NCBI GenBank assembly: GCA_027257055.1
Contig: JAPVLO010000153.1
Span: 1,116,001 to 1,180,000 of the forward strand
Source of the DNA: Cephalopachus bancanus
Lineage: Eukaryota; Chordata; Mammalia; Primates; Tarsiidae
Reading direction: 5' to 3'
Length of the DNA: 64,000 nucleotides
A program made the position numbers and the translations under genes. The notes beneath the pieces are model-generated. The model worked only from the letters and a program-made list of their open reading frames with translations. It did not search any database and was not told the DNA's origin. Each line of letters starts with the position of its first letter. Within the stretch, counting starts at the first letter, position 1. Positions 20,650 to 33,000 of this stretch are shown piece after piece.

Positions 20650-23600
20650 CCTTAGGTGGAGTATCCGGCATCTTGAGGTTACTTCATTCTAAATGAAACA
20701 ATTTACCTAGCAGGCTTTAACACGTACAAAAACGTGTTGTTTTATGATACACCAGAGTAAAGGTATATTATAATTGTTATGGTCTACAAATTATTTTCCA
20801 ACTGTGTGGGAGATGGAAAGTTATACAAAAAGCACCCAGTAATACCCTCATAACTGTACCAACCAGTGAGACACAAGTGGTCCACAAGGGTCATGAAGAC
20901 AAAAATGAAAGTTCCCAGCTTCTGAAGAGAAAGTTCTCTCATTTTCTCAGGTTCAGAATCTAAACAATATTTTCTTCCTATGAGGACTGTACTTGCCTGG
21001 TCAACCACTGATGTAGAGGGCATGGCAGTTTAGAATCCAGTAACAGCAACTTTTTTGTGCAAAGTCTGGCACTTAGAATTATGCCTCATTAATTCAAAAG
21101 CATTACTAAGGGTTCACCATGCATTAAGCACTAAGTATATGGGTAAATTTTCAAAATATGGAGTTCATCAACTTGTAAGGAAAATAATGCAAAGCAATGT
21201 GATCTGTGTATAGCATGGAGGGGAAGATTAAGGGAACAAAAGAAAAGAGCATCTAACTTTCACTTAAAAAGGGCTGAAAAAAAGTATATGAACACAGTAC
21301 CATTGAAACTGAGTCCAAAAACAGGTAAGTATTCAGCTGGCCACAAAGAATGGCACCGAAGTAATGATATCTGCAAGGCTACTGAGGTTGAAAAAACACG
21401 AAGCACATATGGGGAAGGAGCTGAAAGTGCTTGTAAATAATTTATCATGATGTCTTAAAAAGAGGAAGGAGTCTGTAATTCTAAAAAGCATATGAAAATG
21501 ACTTACTTCTTTATACTCAGAAAGCACAAAGGTATTTTCTATAATAAAACCTGCTAAAATGCTAAGTTAAATAAAAATCTTCTTAGTTGTGTAAGGATAA
21601 GCAAGGAAGGGTAGGAGATGGGGAAACACTGCCCTTGCCGCAAAGGCTCTCAGAAATTTTGTGTTTACCAAAAAGGAACCCCTAGGTTTTAAATGTTTGA
21701 GAAACACCAGACTAGAACATGATTACACAGAATGACTGCAGAGACAAGGTTGAGAAGGTAGGCATTCTGTACTGCCCTGCTCTGTGGAAGATTCAAAAGT
21801 GGGAAAACATAAAGGATTCTATATGAAAGATAAGGATTTGTTGTGTGGACATTTTGAATTTAAGATGACTATGGGATGTCTAAGGAAGACATCTAATAAG
21901 CAGTTAGAAATAAAGTTTAGAGAGCAAGAGAAAAGCTAGGATTCAAATTAAAGGTTTCAAAATCAGTTTGATATTACTGGTGACAAAAGAAGCCATTATA
22001 ATGAGTGACATCACATTAGAAGAGTATTAAGAAAGAAAAAAAAGAAGAAGAAAGGGAAAAGGAGCAGGACAAAACTCTAGTGCAAAGATCAATAACTAAA
22101 GGGTGGGCACAAAATGAGTAGCCACAAAGGAAATGACGGAGATAGCAGGGATGAAATTTGTAGAATAGATTAGCCTTCAATAGGAAGCAAGCAACTTCTT
22201 TTCCTCTAAAACAGAAGAAATAAGTAAAGTTGGTAAATATAAGTTGACTTCATCAGTCTCAATTTTCTGTACAATAGGAGGAAGGGCCATATACTAGAGG
22301 GAAAGGGCCTAAGGAAAGTGATGAAGTTTGGCTCTGCCACAGTGGGAAAAGGGAGAGTGACCACCCTAGAAACAAACAAAAGGCTTGCTAAAGCCAAAGC
22401 AAGACACTTGCAGTGATTCTACTGTGAAGGACTGCATAGCCTCCACACAAACTCCTAGAAAAGGTAGATAATAAAGAGCACGGATTCAATGTCGAGGGCA
22501 TGCAGAATGTCTAGGCTGAAGGATAAGAGGAAGAAGGAAACACTAGTAGGAGTAATTCAGACAGTGTCCCACTAAGCTGAGGGGGGTACAGGGAAGCAAA
22601 AAAAAAAAAAAATGTCTGAAAGGAGCTGATAGTTTAGAAGCAAGGAGAGCAGTAAAAAAAGGAAGAAAAAGAAGCTCCAAAAAAGCTAAAGATTGTAGGA
22701 GAATCAATAAAACAAAAAAGTAGAAAAGCTGGAAAGATGAAAGCTGTCATCAGTTACTGATATCTAAGATTTCAGAAAGAGAAACTCAGGATGGTGACAT
22801 TCAAGTTGCAGCCACTGGAGTAAGATGCTGGAATGTGAATCAGAAGGGCAGATGTCCAGGAAGTCAGCAAGGTACCAGAAGATCATCCCAAGATGACAAT
22901 AGGAGTTGAGGTAGACAGAAAGACCATGAGCAAGATACCAAGCTTTCTGGTCTTTAGCACTCACCTCTGTCATTAAAGGCCACAAAAATTAAATTTCAAT
23001 ATATTATGAAAAACCTGTGTCCTAAAAGCATATGAACTAATGGTGAACTAAAAATTACCTTGATTTTTTTTTTAATCTTTGTTATTCACTTGAGAAGTCA
23101 TGCATTTTTTTAAATGAAATAGAAAAATCATTTTTTAAATTTTTATAAAATGCCTAAGACAAGCAAAAATTTTAAATACAATTAGTAATACATGGCAAAA
23201 GGATTAAACATGATGGTTCTGTGGTATAGTCTTTCATGATTTATCTTATTGGAAATAGAATCTGAATATTAGTCATAATCTTTCATTTTACCTACATTTA
23301 TATCCAAAGTATGCAGTCAAAGTAATGAAGTGACTTGATTTTAATTTCTGAAGCATAGAGAATTTCAAGAGAAATTAAAAATAATCTACAGATGGTTAAA
23401 ATGGTACGTTTTATGTTACATATATTTTACCACAATAAAAATATAAATATACTTGTAAAGTTAAATTGGGTTCCTCCTCATTACTAGTGACAAGATACCT
23501 GTAGACTTACTCTAATATCTGTAGAGTAATAACATTTTAGAAATTAAAGAACCATTCCTTCATAGGTTTAAGAATACATAATGAAAGATGGTGATAGAGA

Positions 23601-23745
23601 TTAAAGACAAGTACCCATGGTGAATATCTCTATGTAGTACACATGTTCTCAAATTCAGTGGCAATATCTCTTCTTTCAGGAACTTTTTTTTCCATTTCAT
23701 GGGTCTTTTTGTTTGTAATTTTTTTTTAGAAGAACCAGATCAATT
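20650..23745. other. Intergenic region downstream of RIMOC1, including its 3' UTR
   Basis: Mostly unique AT-rich DNA. A MER5-like scrap ('ggaacccctaggttttaaat', about 21655-21715) and an A(14) run near 22600 are all I recognise. The RIMOC1 3' UTR occupies the upper end; its length is not determined. Confidence 0.4.
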
Positions 23746-23747
23746 TA

Positions 23748-24031
23748 CTAGTTACAACGATGTTGAAAGAAGTTTAAAATTTGTTTTGCATTTGTTGTAT
23801 TCCATTCTTGTTCTTTCAGAGGTCCTTCACATACAGATACATACTTTTTCAAAATTTTTTCTCCTACTTCTCGGAAATCCAAGAGTTCTTTGTGTTCAGT
23901 GCTGCTTGCTCCAGAAATACCAGTATCCACTTCATGATCTTCTGGCTGTTCATCAGCACAATGCTTCAATCCCCAGTAACACATTTCTCCACTATACATC
24001 ATAGCCAGCAAATGAATGTCACTAAATATTC
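23748..24031 (-). CDS. RIMOC1: RIMOC1 coding exon 6 and stop
   Basis: Encodes (G)[20 protein letters not shown] through [10 protein letters not shown], then TAG at 23748-23750. The middle (about [20 protein letters not shown]) differs most from human; the last 40 residues look strongly conserved. The 3' UTR continues to lower coordinates and I could not place its end. Confidence 0.96.
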
Positions 24032-27000
24032 CTAGGAAAGCCATTTAGGTTGACAGATTAGAATTAAAAGTTTTTAAAAAACAGTTATTAAAACTCTAAA
24101 ATTTTCTTTTGTGATTAAGCATGTTTCCGTCTCATGAAATAGTAACATTCAGAAAAGTCAAGCATCACTAATACAGTCCTAATGTAATTAGTGCTTTTAT
24201 CTCTATTTTACTTATAAAAGAGGCCCATTACAATAGAAAAACAGTATTATCAAAAAAAAAAATTTTTAGCTGGGTGCGGTGGCTGGCACCTGCACTCCCA
24301 GCACTTTGGGGGGTGAAGGCTTGAGCCCAGGGGTTTGAGACCAGCCTGGGTAACTTGGTGAGACATGGTCTCCACAATAAATTGAGTTTCCAACTTAAAG
24401 GACAAAATTATGAACTTTACACTAACTTAGATTGACTTAGCATCTATAATACTGAGTGATCTATCACAGAAAAAAAGAACTGAGTATCACATGCTCTCAC
24501 TCATAAATGGACCCTGAACAATTATCGTAATACTATATGAAAAGGATTGCCAGCCGGGCTCGGTGGCTCAGTCTGTAATCCTGCACCTTTGGGAGGCTGA
24601 GGTGAGTGGATTGCCTGAGCCCGTGGGTTCGAGACCCGCCTGGGCAGCGAGACCTCATCTCTACAATAAATCAAAAAATCAGCCGAGCGTGGTAGCACAT
24701 GCCTGTAATTCCGGCTACTCGGAAGGCTGAGGCGGAAGGATCGCTGGAGCCCAGCAGGTGAGGCTGCGGTGGCCGGGAGCGGCCACTGCACTCCAGTCTG
24801 GGCGCCCGAGTGAGACTCCAACTCAAAAAAAAAAAGAAAAGGATTGCCAGCAGTGGGAAACTGCCAGGAGTGGGGGGAGGGGAACGGAATTAGCAATAGT
24901 GGGATTCTGCTGGGGAGGGGAGGACACACCTCATCAACAAGGGTACCTGCATAATAAACACTTGTATACTTAACCCTGAATTGTACCCCACATCTTTAAA
25001 ATTAAAAATAAACAAATAAAATGGAATAATAATGATTAAAAAAATTTAAGAACCATTTAAGTACTTTTAACCTTTTGGAAGTCCTATTTAGGACCTCTGT
25101 GAGTAATTAATCAATAGAACCCCTCTCAGAACATACACTCCAAATTCTGCAGATAATTTCAGAGTACTAATAAACTTCCTGAATCCCATCAATGGAAACA
25201 ACTTTTATTTTGTGGTACGCTCTAGGATCACTTATATAGCTACAGTCAAGTATCCTATGCCTCCTATTTGTCTAAGTGTCTACAGAAATTATCATGCAGG
25301 ATCATACTTCTGAGAAGTCATACAATTTTAAAATACCAATGATGTTCAATTATATTCAAGATGTTTTGCATTCCCGGGGGGGTGGGGGGGAGGGACATTG
25401 CAGAATCATCATAAAAGTTGAATGCATTCTTTTTATGGGTAATTTTTCTAGTAGGCAATTACATAATTAAACATTTATGGTACATAATGTATATTAATTT
25501 GGCAGAAAGACAAACAGAATTAGAATAAAAAAGGTCTGGGTATAAATTACCAGCTTTGGGCAAGTCACCAAAGCTCTTGGAGTCTGAAAAATGAGGATTT
25601 CACATGTCCAATTTAATTCATGGGAGTTTTCTTAAGTAACATATGAAATAAAAATGTATAAGAGTTGCAGAAACTATCATAAACTTATTATAATATATGA
25701 CCATTTAACTTCTTAAGACCACTAAAGTAAAAATAATTTATTCTAATGTAACTGTGTGGTTAGAAAAGGTTTCCTCAAATAAATAAGCATCAAATGTCAG
25801 CTGCTTACCTAACAGAAATTATTATGACTGTACCAGAAATGAAAAAAGCCAACTTTCAAAACTGTTACAATTTCTTCTGTTTTGAATCTACTGCAAGCTT
25901 TTCAAAGTCTTGAAAATTTTTCCTACAACTTTCACCTTCACTTCACTTCAAAATCATCTTATAAATAGAAGCAAGAGAAGCAACAGGCTCAGCAGAATAG
26001 CCAATGGAAGGAGATGGAGAATAATCCATGAAGCGAGAATGAGAGCAGAAAGATGACTTTCACAGAAAAAACATGCCAGACTGGCAACCTCTGGAAGCAG
26101 TGGTGTCCAAATCTGCTTACATCATAACAATTTAGAGAGTTTATTAAAATAGATGACTGAACTTCATATATTGAATCAGATCATGCACAGGTTACACAGA
26201 AATATGTATTTTTAATAAGCTACCCAGGCAATTAGTGATACCAGTTCAGATATGCAGGGGAGGGAGGGTCTTCGGTGATATTAAAAAGGTATAAACCAAG
26301 GTATAAAAGCCGAATGGCATTTTCATTTACCCATCTGATTCCAGGTTTATTCTGAGAAAGCTGACTTGGCTTAAATAAATCATCTTTTGCTATTCCTGCA
26401 GCCGGATAGACAGATGAGATGGAAGGAGCGCCAAGCATATCTTGGGATACTGAGAATGGAAGAAACATCCAAAACAGGGATACACAATTCTGGAAAGTAT
26501 CATTTAAACTGATTTATATAAAGTGTCTCCCTTTGAAGCTGAAGGGTTCTGGTTCTAAAGATAATGGAGGAAAAAAATAAGAACACAATGATGTCATGGT
26601 GCCACCATAGCAGCTCTGGACATTTTGTATGTGAAAGGGTGCTAAATGTCTACCTTGTTTAAAAGTTACTTCCAGTCTGTTACATGTAGCCAAACAAGCG
26701 AGGCTCGGTGGCTCAGCCTGTAATCCCGCGCCTTGGGAGGCTGAGGTGAGTGGATTGCCTGAGCCCGCGGGTTCAAGACCCACCTGGGCAACCTGGCAAG
26801 ACCTCATCTCTACAAAAAATTAGCCGGGCATGGTAGCGCATGCCTGTAGTTCCAGATAGGATCGCTGGAGCCTAGCAGGTCGAGGCTGTGGTGGCCGGGA
26901 GCAGTCACTGCACTCCAGTCTGGGCGACAGAGTGAGACTCCAACTCAAAAAAAAAAAAAAAAAACCAAGTAGCCAAACATAGTTTTGATAAAAATGCCTG

Positions 27001-30000
27001 AGGATGCAAAATAAGTAAAAGTAACACAATACAGAACCTTTCATTTCCAAAATTATTAAGCAAAGATTTCAATCTTTGAATTTTTTAAAAGCTCTTTTAT
27101 TACTTTTTTAAATCTATAATCTAGCTTGAAATTTATTTAAATCACAGTGAAACATTACGAACTTTCTAAAATCTTAAAAAACTTCAAATCACTTAGAAAA
27201 TAAAAAAAAAAAAAAAGGTCACATTACCAGCGCTCAGTAATTTAGCTGTGTCTAGGTCTTGGAAAGAAACTCCTTCATTTAACTGGATAGGACACCGATA
27301 ATTTAGCATCTGCAGCAAGTAACTGATTCCATCAACGAGGTACTAAACGAAAGTCAAAGCCAAAGAATTAAAAGTATTATTTTCAGAGCTCTATAAACTT
27401 CAAATATTAATTTTTTCCCATTCTTTACTCAAGAGGAAATGAGCTAATATGTAGACATAGCTTAAGGCTATTCCATTTCAATGGTATAAGGATCCACCAC
27501 CCCAAGACTTTCATAATATAAGTATATCCTTCTAATAATACAATTAGCAAGAGTATAGCAAAAGTGAAAATGTTAACTAAGAACCCATATTCCAGTAATT
27601 TACTTGTCAAAGATGTTATTAGAGAAAAAAGGGAAGAAGAAAATAAAGATGATCAATAACAATTTATTAAAATATGTATGTACTTATTACAATTTAGAAA
27701 TATCATGATAATACTTTTATATCTGAAAGTGTGACTTCCCATTTCCAAGCCCACCTTTTAACCCAAGGTAGGATCCTTAGTGATACAACACTAAGACCCA
27801 TGTCTTTGGATTTAATGGTTTGGTCAGAATAGTCAAGATGAATCAGAAGCCCACAATTTTTTAGGAGCAGAGTCATGTGGATTCCTTAGGAAAGATTTGA
27901 TGGCAGAAACAGGCTCACAACTCAGGTAAAAAAATATATATATATTTGCCTAGAAATTAATATAGTTTATCTCATACTTAAAAAAAACTAAAAGCCAGAA
28001 CTTTAAAAAAGCATGTAGAACCTCCCAGTTTACAAAGTGCTTTTTCACATGTTGTTCTTATTTAATCTTCAAAACAATCTTAATTTATGTAAGACTACAT
28101 AGCTAGTAAGTAAAAGATCTAGAACACAAACCCAGATCCTTTTATTTCACTACTCTTAATATCACAACAAAGACAGTTTTTTGAAAACTACACATGCCAA
28201 CAATCAAAATGCTCAAGGAATATCTTTGTACCTTTTTAAGCAAACTAGATTTTCTTAAGAGCCACTCTCTTCTTTTGGTCAGAGAATGACAATACATATA
28301 GAGGAGAGCTCCTCGTCTCCAAGAGAGACATTCCAGCAACTCATCCCCTAGCAAATCGCCATGCTGAAAAACAAAAAAGACATAGTTAAATTTCAGGAAA
28401 CTAAGTGATTTAAAACACTTTCATGCCACAAATGTGCCCTGTGTTTAGCTACTTACAGAGGAATGCCTCCCTTTGAATCCATTAAAAATATGAAAATTTA
28501 TTGCTATTCCAAAATGAAAATAACTATTTCAGTTTACATAGTCTTATAAGATAATTTTAAAATTAATTTTAGTAGAATATACCCCTAATATATTTGAAAT
28601 ATAAGTAGTCATAATCTGATTAAAAGATAACTTTCAGAAATGTTACTTGAAGCAAGATTATATATATTTCCTCTATTGATAGAATAATGAGAAGCTATAC
28701 ACAAAAATAATTTTAATAAATGAAAACTTTTATAGTGGTATGTCATTTAAATCTGTGGATCATTTTTTTCCATAGTTAGCCTCCCCTGGAAAATACATAA
28801 AGAAAAAAAAAATCTATGTGGATAATCAGCAGTCAAAGATGAGAAATTATTTGCTTGAAAAAGTATACAGACTTGGTGCGGTGGCTCAGCCTGTAATCTC
28901 AGCCCCTTAGGAGGCCGAGGTGGGCGGATTGCCCAAGCCTGGGAATTTAAGACAGCCTGGGCAACTTGGTGAGACCTCGTTTCTACAGGAAATCAAAAAA
29001 TAAGGTGGGCATGGTAGCATTTTCCTATACTTCCCAGCTACTTAGAAGGCCGAGGCGGAAGGATCACCTAAGCCCAGCAGGTTGAGGTTGCAGTGGCCGT
29101 AAGCTTGCCACTGCACTCTAGCCTGGGCGACAGAGTGAGACTAAAACTCAAAAAAAAAAAAAAAAAAAGGAAAGCGTATACAGACTAGAAATGTTAATCT
29201 TGGAATTAATTAAATAGAAGTAACAGTAAAAAGCCTGTGAACAGATTGTCAAACAGACAGAATACTATCAGAGGATGAAACCGCCATCCCTTGGGGAGTT
29301 CCTATGTTTCTAGAATGGAAGAGAGAGGAGTTGCTAGGAAAAGAGCCAAAGAAGGCTTCTCAGAGATGAAAAAAGTAAAAAGGAACATGCAGGGTCTCAG
29401 AAGGAGAGGGTGATGGATGCTAAATAAGGAAGCAAATGTTCAGGAAGATGAGGACCGTAAAAAGAACAGATGTGATAATTAGATTAATAATCATCATCAA
29501 GAAAACACAGAATCTGCAAAAGGGAGCAGAAATGGTAATATCTGTTTAGCAAATAACTAGGCATTGCAATTATAATTCCATTATGCAAATATTCTAAAAC
29601 ATATTTAGTAAAATATGATACTTTGCTTGTGTTGCTGGTCTAAGATTCCTCAATTTTAATTTAAAACAGAAACAAAGATACAATCAAGAAGAAAAATATA
29701 TACTCTAAAGAACAGGACGGCAAAAACTGGCAGTATTCCACCATAATTCATAAGACTACAAACTTACTTTTAGATGCATATTGTTTTCCTTAACGAAGAT
29801 TTCTGGTTCTGAAAGAAAACTGATCAGCTCTTTTACTTTCTGTGAAGAATCTTCAGGAAAATCTTCATCTACTAGCTTGTTCTCCTCGAAATACGTCATA
29901 TCCAAAATAGCCTAAAGAAAAGGAAAAAAAGTATCTATAAATGTGTCAAACTTGAAAGAACAAAGTACAGTTTAAACTTGAATATAGAGATGCTCTATTA

Positions 30001-33000
30001 GACATTTAAATCTTCTAACACAGTATTTAAATTTGAGAAGTAAGCAAATGTCTAGCTGTAAATATAACTTGAGTCAGACTTTATGGAAAACTTCATAAAT
30101 ATTTTATTAAAGTAATGAATTAATGATATCTTACTTTCCTCAAAAAATAAAATGGAGATATTTTAATTATCAGAAGATAATCATATACAATATAATTATG
30201 AAAAATGTAATTATTATATCATTTGCTATTTAGACATGTGCAATCCTTGAAAACTTTCTCAATGTCTGCTGTATCAAGTTAAGGTCACCACTTCTAATGT
30301 TATATACTGAATCTTCAAAAGATATGTTTTCCCAAATGCAGAGCAAGTATTTGGGGGATACGGATCCTGCCACTCAACATTGTGCAAGTCAAACACTAAG
30401 TCATCATTAGTCCTAAACACGAGACACTGTGTTCAAGCATATTAAAAATCCCCAATCCTTTTCCATTTTTAAATCTACAAGACGAAGACGATTAAGGAAA
30501 CTGGATCCTAGTGTCATCTCTATGACTAATCACCTAACTAAGCAAGGACAAGTCAATTTCATCTTGAGCCTCAATTTTTTCACTAGTAAAATGATAAATT
30601 GGACTAAATGTCTTTCAAACTTCCTTGCTTTGAGGATAAAATTAATTAACATATGTAAAGCCCTGAGAACACTACCTAGCATATGGTTAGTGTTACTTAA
30701 GTAATACATGTCATTTGTATGGAAAGCCTAAGCCAAGAACAGATAATCATCCTATGGAAGGTAATCTATTGGTTCAGAATCATAAAGAGAGTTCATAAGG
30801 GTCTGGAAAATTTAAAACTGTATCTCTAGGTCTTTTACCTTTACTCTAGGAATTGAATTACAATGTTTAGAATACTCCCATGTGAAGGAAATGAGATGAC
30901 ATCCAAAATATGCAAACAAGCAAAGAGCCTTTGGAAAGGAAATAAAGCCAAGCAAAGTACCTGCCAAATTATAACTGTTCTTTGGGGTTTGTGAGTAGCT
31001 GTTAGGTTCATTCAGCCATGATGCTTGAAGGCAGAAACCATCTTTATGCACCTCCTAACAGAAAGCACAGTGCCAGGCATGTAAATGCTATAAATGGGCA
31101 CTCTGGAAGCTTAACTAAGTCTACTCTACTTACTATAAATATACTTTCAGTTTTATTACCCTGTAGTAATAAAGAAAGAGCATATGAAAGCACTCTTATC
31201 AACTACAAAGTACTATACAAATGTTAGCTACTATAACGCAATGATATGTCTTGATGTCAGCTTGCCTAGCGTGTTTCACAAAACCAAAGAAATAGGTGTT
31301 ATCCAGAGAGGCCTGAATTTGAAAGAAAACCAAAAAAAAAAAAAAAAAAAAAACAGGAGAGAACAGAAGAGAAAAATCTTATAAGCATGCATGACACTAG
31401 CACGGGGAGTCATGTTAAGAATACTAAGGAAAAGTGGATTTCAAGGGAAAAAAAAGTAGTCAGGCCCCTTAGAGGATCTCCTACTCCCTCTGAAATCTTC
31501 AAGAGCTTAAGCATGCATGCACTAGTATTCTGCTTAATTATCTCCAAAGCGGAAAAAGATTTTATTAACTGCAAGATTTTTCCTGACTTTTCTTATCAAC
31601 ATATCTAAAAAATCTAACTTCTTTGCATACTGCCCCAAAGTTTCAAGTCTATATACTATATTCAAAGAGTTTTTTTTTTTAAACAAAACTAAACACTTTA
31701 AATAAAAAATACACTGACTTTATTACACCTAATCTTTGGAGTCAACTGCATAAATGCCAAACTCCTAAGATGCCAGAGTCTACATCTGTTTTAGTACCTG
31801 TGTGTAAAGTTCTAGAAGATTTGATGGATTTGAACATTCTTTCTCTTCTCCACAAAGGAGTTTCAATTTTTCTAGTGCTGCAGAGGCCCGAATTAAAAAG
31901 TGATCTGTAAGGAATAAAAACATAATGATTATTTCACATAGTTTCAGAGTACTATTTAAACAAAAAATGTTAGCTGGATGCAGTGGCTTACGCCTATAAT
32001 CCTACCACTATGGGAGGCTGAGGTGAGAGGCTTGCCTGAGTCCACCGGTTCAAGACCACTCTGGGCAACTTGATGAGACCTCATCTCTACAATAAATCAA
32101 AAAATTAGCCGGGCATGGTGGTGTGTGCCTGTGGTTCCAGCTACTTGGAAGGTTGAGACGGGAGGATCGCCTGAGCCCAGTAGGTCAAGGCTGTGGTGGC
32201 CATGAACAAGCATGCCACTGTACAAGCCTGGGCGACAGAGTAAGACCACAACTCAAAATAAAAATAAAAAAATAAAAATTTATTTATCTGAAATAAGGTA
32301 AAATTATATTTTGGTGTATGGAGAAACAGCATGGTCGTAATAATATAATACATAAAACATGAAGTATATGATAAAGGCCTAATTCTAAGTAATTTTAACA
32401 GGAAAATATATTCTAAAAACTTTCTAGATTCACTGTTGCCATTTCTTAAATAAAATCTGTATGCTCACAATGCTTCTTTTATGACGATGATGCACGCCAG
32501 TTGTTTCAACAAATATAAAACTTTCACTTGAATAGTACAAACAATATACATAAAGATACAGAGAGGACTTCAGTTGAAAACTCATAATTTCACAAATTGT
32601 AAATGTTTTCTAAAAAAAATTGATTGCCCAAACCATATGCCTCATAAAATGCCAGCACTCTGAGCAATTACAACTTGTCATAATTGTGTTTATAGCTATT
32701 ACAATTACATAATACATCTATGTATTCCTCTAAAACTTAAAAATGAACAAAGTACCCCATTTCTTCAAAACTTGGAATACTAATATACCCTCTAATCACA
32801 ACTTACTCTCCCTCCCCCTTCACCACCTAATTTTTTCCCTTTCTTTAAAGTCATATTCCCTTTGTTTCTTCTATGATTTTACCATTTCTTATATGTCCAC
32901 TCCAAGGTACTATCCACTCTTCTGTATCACCTCATGTAGTCAAATTTAGATATGCCTACTATCAAGACACTAAAGACCCTAAGTTTAACACTCTGTGCTT

